From assembly GCF_013155365.1 (NCBI RefSeq), contig NZ_JABJRA010000001.1, positions 1 through 64,000 on the forward strand: 64,000 nt of DNA. The letters are read 5' to 3'. A program made the translations under genes and the position numbers. This DNA comes from Nocardioides sp. zg-DK7169. Lineage in GTDB: Bacteria; Actinomycetota; Actinomycetes; Propionibacteriales; Nocardioidaceae. Position 1 is the first letter of the stretch, and every line of letters starts with the position of its first letter. The notes under the pieces are model-generated. The model did no database searches, was not told the origin of the DNA, and saw only the letters and a program-made list of their open reading frames with translations. Below are positions 17,526-31,377 of this stretch, piece by piece.

Positions 17526-18605
17526 TCATGCCTGACGGCTCGCGAGACCCGAGACGATCCGGCGCGGCCACAGCGGGCCCTCGTAGACGAAGGCCGAGTA
17601 GCCCTGCAGCAGGTCCGCACCCGCCTCCAGGCGCGCCCGGGCGTCGGCCACGGTCGTGATGCCGCCGACCGAGACCAGCGCGAGCCCGTCGCCGACCTGC
17701 GCGCGCAGCAGCCTCAGCACCTCCAGCGAGCGGGCGGTGAGCGGGCGCCCCGAGAGCCCGCCGGCACCGATCGCGGCGACGTCCTCGGCCGAGGAGCGCA
17801 GCCCTTCGCGCGAGATCGTCGTGTTGGTGGCGATGATGCCGTCCAGGCCGCTGGCGAGGGCCAGGTCCGCCACCTCGCGCACGTCCTCGTCGGCCAGGTC
17901 GGGAGCGATCTTGACCAGCAGCGGCACCCGGCGCGCGGTGACCACGGCGTCGGCGGTCTCGCGCACCGCGGCCAGCAGCGGCCCGAGGCGCTCGACCGCC
18001 TGGAGGTTGCGCAGGCCGGGCGTGTTCGGCGAGCTCACGTTGACCACCAGGTAGTCGGCGTACGCCGCGAGCAGCCCGGCGCTCTTGCGGTAGTCGGCGA
18101 GCACCGCCGCCTCGTCGTCCTCGGGGACCAGCTTGGTCTTGCCGATGTTGATGCCGAGCACCGGGCCGGGCCCCGCGCCGCGCAGGGCCCGGCGGCGCCG
18201 GCGCTCGGCGAGGCGGACCGCCACCGCCTCCGCGCCGTCGTTGTTGAAGCCCATCCGGTTGACGATCGCGCCGTCCTCGGGCAGCCGGAACAGCCGCGGC
18301 CGGGGGTTGCCCGGCTGGGCCTCCCCCGTGACCGTGCCGATCTCGACGTGCCCGAAGCCGAGCGCCCCGAGCGCGTCGATCCCCACGGCGTTCTTGTCGA
18401 AGCCCGCCGCGAGGCCGACCACGTGCGGGAACCGCAGCCCCATCACCTCGACCGGCCCGCCCGGCCCGGCCGGCGTGCGCCGGTCGAGCCGGTCCAGCCC
18501 CGCCAGCACCGGGCGTGCCGTGCGGATCGCCCGGAACGCGACGTGGTGGGCCTGCTCGGGGTCGGTGCGGGTCAGGACGCGGTCGAAGAGGCTGCGGTAG
18601 ATCAC
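17526..18605 (-). CDS. pyrD: Dihydroorotate dehydrogenase (quinone), class 2
   Basis: Membrane-associated, quinone-dependent oxidation of dihydroorotate to orotate. The 359 residues have the N-terminal membrane-binding helices ([19 protein letters not shown]), [14 protein letters not shown], and [10 protein letters not shown]. The class 2 catalytic serine is in [46 protein letters not shown] is the phosphate end. It follows carB by a few bases. This is probably the main DHODH of the pathway. Confidence 0.95.
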   Translation of the reverse strand: MIYRSLFDRVLTRTDPEQAHHVAFRAIRTARPVLAGLDRLDRRTPAGPGGPVEVMGLRFPHVVGLAAGFDKNAVGIDALGALGFGHVEIGTVTGEAQPGNPRPRLFRLPEDGAIVNRMGFNNDGAEAVAVRLAERRRRRALRGAGPGPVLGINIGKTKLVPEDDEAAVLADYRKSAGLLAAYADYLVVNVSSPNTPGLRNLQAVERLGPLLAAVRETADAVVTARRVPLLVKIAPDLADEDVREVADLALASGLDGIIATNTTISREGLRSSAEDVAAIGAGGLSGRPLTARSLEVLRLLRAQVGDGLALVSVGGITTVADARARLEAGADLLQGYSAFVYEGPLWPRRIVSGLASRQA

Positions 18606-18612
18606 GCCGCGC

Positions 18613-21942
<3,330 letters not shown>

Positions 21943-21946
21943 GGGG

Positions 21947-23068
21947 TCAGGCCTTCCGGTCGGTCAGGAGCTGGACGAAACGGTCGAAGAGGTACGCGGC
22001 GTCGTGGGGGCCGGCCGCGGCCTCGGGGTGGTACTGCACCGAGAAGCCGCGGAGGTCGCCCTCCGGCGAGCGCAGCTCGAGGCCCTCGACGACGTCGTCG
22101 TTGAGGCACACGTGGCTGACGCTGGCGGTGCCGTACGGCGTCTCGGTGGCGCGGTCCAGCGGTGCGTCCACGGCGAAGCCGTGGTTGTGCGCGGTGACCT
22201 CGACCTTGCCGGTGGTGCGGTCCATGACCGGCTGGTTGATGCCGCGGTGGCCGTACTTCAGCTTGTAGGTGCCGAAACCGAGCGCGCGACCGAAGAGCTG
22301 GTTGCCGAAGCAGATGCCGAAGTAGGGCAGCCCGCGCTCGAGCGCGCCCTGGAGCACCTCGACCTGCTGGGTGGTGGCCGCCGGGTCGCCGGGTCCGTTG
22401 GAGTAGAAGAGCCCGTCCGGGGAGACCGCGAGGACGTCCTCGAGCGAGGCGGTCGCGGGCAGCACGTGCACCTCGATGCCGCGCTCGGCCATCCGGGTCG
22501 GCGTCATGGTCTTGATGCCGAGGTCGAGGGCGACGACCGTGAACCGCTTCTCGCCCTGGGCCGGGACGACGTACGCCTCGGGGGTGGTGACCTCGTCGGC
22601 GAGCTCGAGGCCGGCCATCTCGGCGGAGCCGCGCACCCGAGACAGCAGCGCCTCGGGGTCGGTCTCGGTGGTGGAGATGCCGACGCGCATCGCGCCGCGC
22701 TCGCGCAGGTGGCGGGTCAGGGCGCGGGTGTCGACGCCGGAGATCCCGACGACGCCCTGCTCGCGCAGCTCCTCGTCGAGGGTCCGCTGGGCGCGCCAGT
22801 TGGAGGAGACCCGGGCGGGGTCGCGCACGACGTAGCCGGCGACCCAGATCCGCTTGCTCTCGGGGTCCTCGTCGTTCACGCCGGTGTTGCCGACGTGCGG
22901 GGCGGTCATCACGACGACCTGGCGGTGGTAGGAGGGGTCGGTGAGGGTCTCCTGGTAGCCGGTCATGCCGGTGTTGAAGACCGCCTCGCCGAAGGTCTCG
23001 CCGTCGGCGCCGAACGCCTCGCCGCGGAAGGTGCGCCCGTCCTCCAGGACGAGCAGGGCCTCGGTCAT
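21947..23068 (-). CDS. carA: Carbamoyl-phosphate synthase small (glutaminase) subunit
   Basis: Class I glutamine amidotransferase subunit of 373 residues that hydrolyses glutamine and feeds ammonia to CarB. The N-terminal CPSase_sn domain has [17 protein letters not shown]. The GATase domain has SNGPGDP (about 223-229), the nucleophile Cys253 in [12 protein letters not shown] and the later [14 protein letters not shown] triad region. The start codon overlaps the pyrC stop as ATGA. Confidence 0.96.
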   Translation of the reverse strand: MTEALLVLEDGRTFRGEAFGADGETFGEAVFNTGMTGYQETLTDPSYHRQVVVMTAPHVGNTGVNDEDPESKRIWVAGYVVRDPARVSSNWRAQRTLDEELREQGVVGISGVDTRALTRHLRERGAMRVGISTTETDPEALLSRVRGSAEMAGLELADEVTTPEAYVVPAQGEKRFTVVALDLGIKTMTPTRMAERGIEVHVLPATASLEDVLAVSPDGLFYSNGPGDPAATTQQVEVLQGALERGLPYFGICFGNQLFGRALGFGTYKLKYGHRGINQPVMDRTTGKVEVTAHNHGFAVDAPLDRATETPYGTASVSHVCLNDDVVEGLELRSPEGDLRGFSVQYHPEAAAGPHDAAYLFDRFVQLLTDRKA

Positions 23069-24362
23069 GCCAGCTTTCCTTCCAGCACGGTGGGGACACC
23101 GCGCAGCACAGTGGTGTGCACGGCCGCGGAGAGGGTGCGGCCGTGCCAGGGGTTGTTACGGGACAGGGAGGCCGACGCGTCGCGGTCCACGACCACCGAG
23201 GCGGCCGGGTCGATCAGCGTCAGGTTGGCGGGCTCGCCGACCTCGATGGGTCGGCCGTGGCCGCCGAGCCCGGCGATCCGGGCGGGGTTGTGCGACATGA
23301 CCCGGGCCACGCCGGCCCAGTCCAGCCGGCCGGACTCGACCATCACGGTCGCGACCACGCCGAGCGCGGTCTCCAGGCCGAGCATGCCGAACGCGGCGTC
23401 GCCGAAGGCGTGCTGCTTGTCGTGGCGCGCGTGCGGCGCGTGGTCGGTCGCGACGGCGTCGATGGTGCCGTCGGCGAGCGCGTCGCGCAGCGCCTCGACG
23501 TCCTCGGCGGGGCGCAGCGGCGGGTTGACCTTGTACGTCGGGTCGTAGCCGAGCAGCTCCTCGGTGGTGAGCAGCAGGTGGTGCGGGGTGACCTCGGCGG
23601 TCACCGCGATCCCCTTGCTGCGCGCCCAGCGCAGCACCTCGACGGTGCCGGCGGTGGAGGCGTGGGCGACGTGCACCCGGCTGCCGGTGTGCCGCGCGAG
23701 CATCACGTCGCGCGCGACGATGACCTCCTCGGCGACGCCGGGCCACCCCGGCAGCCCGAGGCGGCCGGAGATCTCGCCCTCGTGGCAGCAGGCGCCGGCG
23801 CCGGCCAGCGAGGAGTCCTGGGAGTGCTGGCTGATCACGCCGCCGAAGGCCTTGACGTACTCCAGCGCGCGGCGCATCACCCGGGCGTCCTGGACGCAGC
23901 GGCCGTCGTCGGAGAAGACCCGGACGCCGGCGCGGGAGCGGGCCATCAGGCCGAGCTCGGCGAGCTCCTCGCCCGCGAGGCCCTTGGTGACGGCGCCGAC
24001 CGGCTGCACGTCGACGACGCCGACCTGGCGGCCGAGCTCGTGGACGCGCTCGGCGGCCTCGGCGGTGTCGGTGACCGGGTTGGTGTTCGCCATCGCGAGC
24101 ACCGCGGTGTAGCCGCCGAGGGCAGCCGCGTGCGAGCCGGTGCGGACCGTCTCGGCGTCCTCGCGGCCGGGCTCGCGCAGGTGGGTGTGCAGGTCCACGA
24201 GGCCGGGCAGCACGACGAGGCCGTCGGCGTCGATCACGCGGACGCCGTCGGCGGACAGCTCACCGGGGGTGGTGGACACAGCGGCGACGACGCCGTCGGC
24301 GACGAGCACGTCGGCTGCGGCGCCACCGAGCAGCGATCCGCCCTGGATCAGGATCGGGTCGG

Positions 24363-24366
<4 letters not shown>
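23065..24366 (-). CDS. pyrC: Dihydroorotase
   Basis: Zinc amidohydrolase that cyclises carbamoyl-aspartate to dihydroorotate; 433 residues, class I type. Metal ligands are seen in [20 protein letters not shown], and the catalytic Asp in ATDHAPHA. The N-terminal strand-rich segment [11 protein letters not shown] and the C-terminal NPWHGRTL close the amidohydrolase frame. Both ends overlap neighbours by 4 nt (pyrB upstream, carA downstream). Confidence 0.95.
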
Positions 24367-25975
<1,609 letters not shown>

Positions 25976-26055
25976 GCGGTCGCCGGACCCGCCCGCCGAC
26001 CGCGGACCCCTCCGGTCCCGAGTGTCGGACGTCGCGCTCGTCACGTCGGCGCGCT

Positions 26056-26088
26056 CGCCCGACGCACGGGTCGGTCCGTGGTCGGGCG
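26056..26088 (-). terminator. Hairpin downstream of the MDR oxidoreductase gene
   Basis: CGCCCGAC (26056-26063) pairs with GTCGGGCG (26081-26088), and the stem continues inside through CACGG/CCGTG. It lies 17 bp past the stop of the oxidoreductase gene and before the pyr promoter, where read-through would matter. Confidence 0.55.
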
Positions 26089-26104
26089 GGCGGGCAGGCG
26101 TGGC

Positions 26105-27121
26105 TCAGTCGGCGGCGATGTCGAGCAGCGCCTTGCCGACCAGCCCGCCCTCCACCGCGTCGTGCGCGGCGGCAGCGTCCTCGAGGGCGAAGTGGTGGAC
26201 CGCGAGGCCGGCGTCCTCCCCGACCCGCAGGGCGCCCACCTCCGCGGCGGCGTACACGTCCTCCGCGGCGGCGGCCAGCAGCCCGCGGTCGAGGGTGTAG
26301 AGGATGAGGAACTGGAAGCGCAGGTTCTTCGAGAACGCCGAGCGCAGCGGGACGGTCATGTCCTCGCCGCCGTTGTTGGCGTAGATCGCCAGCGTGCCGT
26401 GCACCTTGAGGACCTCGAGGTCGAGGTCGATGTTGACCGCCGGGGCCACCTCCACGACCTGGTCGACGCCGTCGGGGGCGAGGGCGAGCACCCGGCGGGC
26501 GGTGTCGCCCTCGGTGTAGTCGACGGTGTGGTCGGCGCCGGCCGCCATCGCCAGCGCGGCCTTCTCGGGGCTGCTGACGGTGGCGATCACGGTGGCGTCG
26601 GACCAGCGGGCGAGCTGGATCGCGGCGTTGCCGACCGCCCCCGCTCCCCCGGCGACGAGCACCGTGCGCCCCGCGAGCGCGCCCGGGCCGAGCCGGCGCG
26701 GACCGCCCCACGCGCAGGTCAGCGCCCGGTGGGCGGTCACCGCCGGCACCCCGAGGCTGGCCCCGAGGTCGTAGGAGGCGCCGGAGGGCAGGTGCACGAC
26801 GTTGTCGACCGGTTGGACGGTCTGCTCCGCCGCAGTTCCGTACGCGCGCCCGTGCTGGGCGAGCATCGTCCAGACCCGGTCGCCGATGCCGAAGCCCTCC
26901 ACGCCGGGGCCGACCGCGTCGACCACACCGGCGCCGTCCTGGCCCGGCGTCACCTCGTCCTGGCCGTTCATCGTGGTGGTGCGGAACTTCCAGTCGGTGG
27001 GGTTCACCCCGGAGCGCACCAGGCGGATCCGGACCTCCCCCGGGCCGGGCTCGGGGAGCTCGCGCTCGACGACGGAGAGGACGGAGGAGGGGCCGGTTTC
27101 CCGGTAGACCACAGCGCGCAT
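26105..27121 (-). CDS. Zinc-independent MDR oxidoreductase (quinone reductase/zeta-crystallin type)
   Basis: 338 residues from ATG 27121 (a second ATG lies two codons upstream). An N-terminal GroES-like domain (MRAVVYRETG, VNPTDWKFR, PGQDGAGVVDAVG, GDRVW) leads into a Rossmann domain with VLVAGGAGAVGNAAIQLAR for NADPH. The catalytic and structural zinc ligands of alcohol dehydrogenases are missing, which places it with NADPH:quinone reductases. The substrate cannot be told from sequence. It stands alone, 39 bp from the next upstream gene on the same strand. Confidence 0.85.
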   Translation of the reverse strand: MRAVVYRETGPSSVLSVVERELPEPGPGEVRIRLVRSGVNPTDWKFRTTTMNGQDEVTPGQDGAGVVDAVGPGVEGFGIGDRVWTMLAQHGRAYGTAAEQTVQPVDNVVHLPSGASYDLGASLGVPAVTAHRALTCAWGGPRRLGPGALAGRTVLVAGGAGAVGNAAIQLARWSDATVIATVSSPEKAALAMAAGADHTVDYTEGDTARRVLALAPDGVDQVVEVAPAVNIDLDLEVLKVHGTLAIYANNGGEDMTVPLRSAFSKNLRFQFLILYTLDRGLLAAAAEDVYAAAEVGALRVGEDAGLAVHHFALEDAAAAHDAVEGGLVGKALLDIAAD

Positions 27122-27159
27122 GTGCATGACGCTACCGAGCGGTGCCAGCCGGGGCCGGG

Positions 27160-28572
27160 TCACTCGCTCCCGAGGTCGCCCAGGTCGTCCAGCGCCGACT
27201 CGATCGTGCGGTGGAAGGTCGGGTAGGCGAAGTGCATGCCGCGCAGGGTGGAGACCGGCACCTCGGCGTGGATCGCGGTGGCGAGCAGCCCGATCACCTC
27301 ACCGCCTGCCGGCGAGACGACGGTGGCGCCGACCAGGATCCCGCGGTCGGCGTCGGCGACGACCTTGACGATGCCCTCGTTGCCGGCCTGGTGGATCCAG
27401 CCGCGGCTGGACTCGGGGATGTCCGCGTGGCCCACGCGCACCGTCAGCCCGGCCTCGCGGGCCTGTCGCTCGCTCATGCCGACCGCGGCGACCTCGGGGT
27501 CGGTGAAGGTCACCCACGACAGTGCCCGGTAGTCCGCGCGGCGCCCGTCGCGGCCGAGGACGTCGTCGACCACGATCTCGCCCTGGTACATCGAGACGTG
27601 GGTGAACTGGCCCTTGCCGGTGATGTCGCCGACCGCCCACAGCCGCTCCCCGGCCCGCTGCCGGTCGTCGGTGGCGAGCGCGCGGACGTCGGGGTCCAGG
27701 CCCACGGTCTCCAGTCCGAGCCCGTGCAGGTGCAGGCGCCGTCCCGCGGCCACCAGCAGCCGGTCGGCCTCGACGACGGGGCCGTCGGTCTCGATGCGGA
27801 AGGTGTCGTGGTCGTGGCTCACCCGGCGGACCTCCACCCCGGTCAGCACGGTGATGCCCTCGCGCTCGAAGACGTCGGTGATCACGGCGCTCGCCTCGGG
27901 CTCGACCGGCCCGAGGATCCGCGGCGCCATCTCGAGGACCGTGACCTCGACCCCGAAGCGCGCCAGCGCCTGCGCGAGCTCCGCCCCGATCGGCCCGCCG
28001 CCGAGCACGGCGAGGCTGCGCGGCAGCTCGGTGAGGTGCATGACCTCGCGGTTGGTCCAGTACGGCGTGTCCGCCAGCCCCTCGACCGGGGGCACGGCCG
28101 GGGCGGTGCCGGTGTTGAGCACGACGCCGCGCGAGGCGACGAAGGTGCGGGTGTGGCCGTCGCGCTCCTCGACCACGACCCGGCCGGGACCGTCGAGGCG
28201 GCCCTGGCCGCGCACGACCCGCACCCCGGCGTCCTCGAGGCGGGTGACGTGGGAGGAGTCGTCCCAGTGGCTGGTGGCCTGCCGATCCACCCGCTCGGCC
28301 ACCAGGCTCCAGTCGGGGGTCACCTCGACGGCGCCCGCGAGCGTGGTGGCGCGTCGGGCCTCGGCGAGCGCGTCGGCGGCGCGGATCATCATCTTCGAGG
28401 GGATGCACCCGTGGAACGGGCACTCCCCGCCCACGAGGTCGCGCTCGACGCCCACGACGGAGAGGCCCGCCTCGGCCAGCTTCTGCGCGGTGTACTCGCC
28501 GCCGGGGCCCAGCCCGATGACGACGACGTCGACCTGCTCGGACTTGCCGGACCCGGCCTGCTGCTCGCTCAT
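27160..28572 (-). CDS. FAD-dependent pyridine nucleotide-disulfide oxidoreductase
   Basis: 470 residues. FAD-binding VVVIGLGPGGEYTAQKL is followed by the redox-active pair GGECPFHGCIPSK (C-x4-C). The NAD(P) site is LAVLGGGPIGAELAQAL, and the second FAD motif is LWAVGDITGKGQF. The dimerisation domain ends HFAYPTFHRTIESAL, so the usual His-Pro of dihydrolipoamide dehydrogenases is Tyr-Pro here. That ending is closer to mercuric-reductase-like proteins. No lipoyl-dependent complex lies nearby, so a general disulfide or quinone reductase role is more likely than E3. Confidence 0.88.
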   Translation of the reverse strand: MSEQQAGSGKSEQVDVVVIGLGPGGEYTAQKLAEAGLSVVGVERDLVGGECPFHGCIPSKMMIRAADALAEARRATTLAGAVEVTPDWSLVAERVDRQATSHWDDSSHVTRLEDAGVRVVRGQGRLDGPGRVVVEERDGHTRTFVASRGVVLNTGTAPAVPPVEGLADTPYWTNREVMHLTELPRSLAVLGGGPIGAELAQALARFGVEVTVLEMAPRILGPVEPEASAVITDVFEREGITVLTGVEVRRVSHDHDTFRIETDGPVVEADRLLVAAGRRLHLHGLGLETVGLDPDVRALATDDRQRAGERLWAVGDITGKGQFTHVSMYQGEIVVDDVLGRDGRRADYRALSWVTFTDPEVAAVGMSERQAREAGLTVRVGHADIPESSRGWIHQAGNEGIVKVVADADRGILVGATVVSPAGGEVIGLLATAIHAEVPVSTLRGMHFAYPTFHRTIESALDDLGDLGSE

Positions 28573-28603
28573 CGGCCCAGCGTGCCAGAGGAGAGCCGGG
28601 ACG

Positions 28604-29464
28604 TCACCGGGACAGGTGGCGGGCCCGGGCGAAGGCGAACAGCCCGTAGCAGCCGATCCCGACGCCGATCACGCCCAGCAGGAACTGGCCGAACGGCTGG
28701 TCCAGCACCTCGCGCAGCGCCTCGTCGAGGCCGCCGGTGCGGCCGGCGTCGTGGGTCGCGGCGGCGTACACGAAGAGCGCGCCGACCAGCCCGACCGCGA
28801 GGCCCTTGGCGGCGTACCCGATCTTGCCGAACCAGAGGTACGCCGTGCCGGTGTCGCCGCTGCGGCCCTCGGCGTCGAGCTCCTCGCGGTAGTCGTCGGT
28901 CCAGGCGCGCCACAGGTGGTGCAGGCCGTAGCCGATGATCGCGAGGCCGACCGCGCCGATGAGCAGCTGGCCGCCGGGCCACGACATCACCTCGGCGGTG
29001 AGCGTCGTGGTCTCCCCGCCGGAGCCGCCGGACCCCTTGCCGCCGCCCTTGCCGCCGCCGGAGTCGCCCGAGCTGGTCGCGACGCGGATGGCGCTGATCG
29101 ACAGCGCGGCGTACACGACCGCCTTGAGGACCGAGGAGGCCTGCTTCTTCCAGCGGTCGTCGTCGTCCTCGTCCTGGTGGCCAGCGAAGGCCTCGAGCAG
29201 GCGCCACACGACGAGCAGGGCAAGGCCGAGCGCCACCAGCCAGACCAGCACGCTGCCGAAGGGCTGCTGGGCGAGCTCCTGCAGGGCGCCGGTGGTGGAG
29301 GTCTCCCCCTCCCGGTCGCCGAAGGCCAGCTGGAGGGCCAGCCAGCCGATCATCAGGTGCACCAGGCCGTAGGCCACCAGCCCCGCCCGCACCGCGTGGT
29401 CGAGCCAGTCGCTGCCGTGTGCCCGTTCGCCGATCTGCTCGGCCCGGTCCGTGATACGCGTCAT
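28604..29464 (-). CDS. DUF1206 integral membrane protein
   Basis: 286 residues with three repeated two-helix units (near 25-90, 110-185 and 205-280). Each has a glycine-rich first helix (GLVAYGLVHLMIGWLAL, GLAIIGYGLHHLWRAW, GYAAKGLAVGLVGALF), which is the DUF1206 pattern. A Gly/Ser/Lys low-complexity loop sits between units one and two (about 132-150). Function unknown. It is divergent from the acyl-CoA ligase, with 56 bp in between. Confidence 0.85.
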   Translation of the reverse strand: MTRITDRAEQIGERAHGSDWLDHAVRAGLVAYGLVHLMIGWLALQLAFGDREGETSTTGALQELAQQPFGSVLVWLVALGLALLVVWRLLEAFAGHQDEDDDDRWKKQASSVLKAVVYAALSISAIRVATSSGDSGGGKGGGKGSGGSGGETTTLTAEVMSWPGGQLLIGAVGLAIIGYGLHHLWRAWTDDYREELDAEGRSGDTGTAYLWFGKIGYAAKGLAVGLVGALFVYAAATHDAGRTGGLDEALREVLDQPFGQFLLGVIGVGIGCYGLFAFARARHLSR

Positions 29465-29520
29465 GATCGGGCATTACCCGATCGACTGGTGCTGCACCCG
29501 GGCCGTGGGGAGAGGCACAC

Positions 29521-31245
29521 TTGTCCTTGATGGACATCCATGACGAGCGCCCCTGGTTGACCCACTACCCCGCAGGGGTACCGGCAGTGCTGGACATCCC
29601 CGACGACCCCGTGACCGCGGCGCTCGAGCGCGCGGCCCAGCGCTGGCCCGACCGGGTCGCGGTCGACTTCCTCGGCGCGACGACGACGTACGCCGAACTC
29701 GACGCCGCGATCCGCCGCGCGATGACGGTGCTGGCCGACCTCGGCGTGGGCCCCGGCGAGCGGGTCGCGCTGGTGCTGCCCAACTGCACCGCCCACGTGA
29801 TCGCCTTCCACGCCACGCTGCGCCTGGGCGCCGTGGTCGTGGAGCTCAACCCGACCTACACCGCGGCCGAACTGCAGGGGCTGCTCGCCGACAGCGGTGC
29901 CGGCGTCGCGCTGGTCTTCCGCCACGCGCTGGTCAACGTCGCGACCGCGCGGGCCGACACCACGCTGCGCACCGTGGTCAGCGTCGACGTGGCCAAGGAC
30001 CTGCCGGGCCTCTCCCGGTTCCTGCTCCGCCTGCCGGTGCCGGCCGCGCGCGCGAAGGCCCGCGCCCTCGGCGGCCCGGTGCCCGCCGGGGTCCAGGACT
30101 GGCACGCCCTGCTCGCCCGGGCCGCGGAGCACACCGGCACCGAGCGGCCGGCGGGCGACTCCCTCGCCCTGCTGCAGTACACCGGCGGCACCACCGGCAC
30201 CCCCAAGGCCGCGCGCCTGACCCACCGCAACCTGGTCGCGAACATCGTGCACGGGCAGGCCTGGGCCCGCTTCGGCGAGGGCACCGAGACGGTGTACGGC
30301 GTGCTGCCGTTCTTCCACGCCTTCGGCCTGACCTTCTGCCTCACGCTGCCCGGCCACCTCGGCGCGACGCTCGTGGCGTTCCCGAACTTCGACCCCGCCG
30401 CGGTCATCGACGCCCAGGGCCGGCGCCCCGGCACCTTCATCGCCGGCGTGGCGCCGATGTTCGACCGCATCGTCGACGCCCTGGAGGCCGCGAAGAAGCC
30501 GCCGGCCGACGGGCTGCGCTCCTTCCGCCTCGGGTTCGCCGGTGCGATGCCGATCCCGCAGCGCACCGTGGACCGCTGGGAGGCCGCGACCGGCGGCCTG
30601 TTGATCGAGGGCTACGGCATGACCGAGTGCGCCCCGATCGCGCTGGGCAACCCGGTCTCGCACGCCCGGCGGCCCGGGACCCTGGGCGTGCCGTTCCCGA
30701 ACACCGAGATGCGCGTGGTCGACCAGGACGACCCGCTACGTGAGGCCGAGGTCGCCGAGGACGGCAGCCGCCGCGGCGAGCTGCTCGTGCGCGGGCCGCA
30801 GGTCTTCGACGGCTACTGGAACCGCCCCGAGGAGACCGCGGAGCAGCTGATGGACGACGGCTGGCTGCGCACCGGCGACGTGGTCCGCGTCGACGCCGAC
30901 GGGTGGGTGACCCTGGTGGACAGGGTCAAGGAGATGATCATCGTCGGCGGCTTCAAGGTGTACCCCTCGCAGGTCGAGGACCACCTGCGCGGGATGAACG
31001 GCGTCGTCGACGTCGCCACCGTGGGCCTGCCCGACGGCGACGACGAGCAGGTCGCGGTCGCCCTGGTGCTCGAGCCGGGCACCACCCCGCCCACCATCGA
31101 GGAGCTGCGCCGCTACGCCGAGCAGCGCCTGCCCCGCTACGCCCTCCCGCGCTCGGTGCACGTCCTCGAGGAGCTCCCCCGCTCCCAGATCGGCAAGGTC
31201 ATGCGCCGCCTCGTGCGCGACAAGATCCTCGGCGACCACACCTGA
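29521..31245 (+). CDS. Long-chain-fatty-acid-CoA ligase (AMP-forming)
   Basis: 574 residues of the ANL superfamily; activates a carboxylate as acyl-AMP and then forms the CoA thioester. The P-loop is YTGGTTGTPKAA, followed by the A5-type YGMTECAP, GWLRTGDV, and DRVKEMIIVGGFKVYP (A8 hinge). The catalytic Lys lies in SQIGKVMRR at the C-terminus. A TTG at 29521 has GGGAGAGG 6 nt upstream; ATG 29530 is the alternative start. The substrate is probably a medium or long fatty acid by overall similarity; no beta-oxidation genes are in view. Confidence 0.9.
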   Translation: MSLMDIHDERPWLTHYPAGVPAVLDIPDDPVTAALERAAQRWPDRVAVDFLGATTTYAELDAAIRRAMTVLADLGVGPGERVALVLPNCTAHVIAFHATLRLGAVVVELNPTYTAAELQGLLADSGAGVALVFRHALVNVATARADTTLRTVVSVDVAKDLPGLSRFLLRLPVPAARAKARALGGPVPAGVQDWHALLARAAEHTGTERPAGDSLALLQYTGGTTGTPKAARLTHRNLVANIVHGQAWARFGEGTETVYGVLPFFHAFGLTFCLTLPGHLGATLVAFPNFDPAAVIDAQGRRPGTFIAGVAPMFDRIVDALEAAKKPPADGLRSFRLGFAGAMPIPQRTVDRWEAATGGLLIEGYGMTECAPIALGNPVSHARRPGTLGVPFPNTEMRVVDQDDPLREAEVAEDGSRRGELLVRGPQVFDGYWNRPEETAEQLMDDGWLRTGDVVRVDADGWVTLVDRVKEMIIVGGFKVYPSQVEDHLRGMNGVVDVATVGLPDGDDEQVAVALVLEPGTTPPTIEELRRYAEQRLPRYALPRSVHVLEELPRSQIGKVMRRLVRDKILGDHT

Positions 31246-31264
31246 CCTACCCGCGCGGATCGTT

Positions 31265-31282
31265 GGTCGAGATTGTCGAGAC
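31265..31282. repeat. Dispersed GGTCGAG-type repeat, copy a
   Basis: GGTCGAGATTGTCGAGAC matches the imperfect palindrome seen at 39505-39523 (GGTCGAGCTCGTCGAGACC). In an altered form it recurs inside the HNH pseudogene at 31521-31539. All three lie next to or inside DUF222/HNH copies. Confidence 0.55.
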
Positions 31283-31343
31283 ACTGCCACCCCGACGGCG
31301 GCGCGCGGCCCGAAGTCTTTACCTTGAGGAACCGTTCTCCCTC

Positions 31344-31372
31344 TTCGTTTCGAACGCACGTTCGAGCAGGAT
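31344..31372 (+). promoter_or_regulatory. SOS (LexA) box with decayed promoter, HNH copy 2
   Basis: TCGAACGCACGTTCGA (31350-31365) is a 16-bp palindrome with one centre mismatch. It fits the CGAACRNRYGTTYG LexA consensus of Gram-positives and mycobacteria. Compared with the intact copy, the flanking boxes have degenerated: TTCGTT instead of TTGTCG, and CAGGAT instead of TAAGAT. It ends 12 bp before the ATG of the pseudogene. Confidence 0.75.
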
Positions 31373-31377
31373 GAGGC

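Noticed and set aside
28604-29464. Gly/Ser/Lys-rich loop in the DUF1206 protein as a minisatellite
   Set aside because: The repeat GGGKGGGKGSGGSGG is short and encoded by varied codons; it is better read as a flexible protein linker.
31246-31349. Separate small gene between the acyl-CoA ligase and the HNH pseudogene
   Set aside because: No frame with a start, ribosome binding site and reasonable composition; the stretch holds one GGTCGAG repeat and the promoter region.
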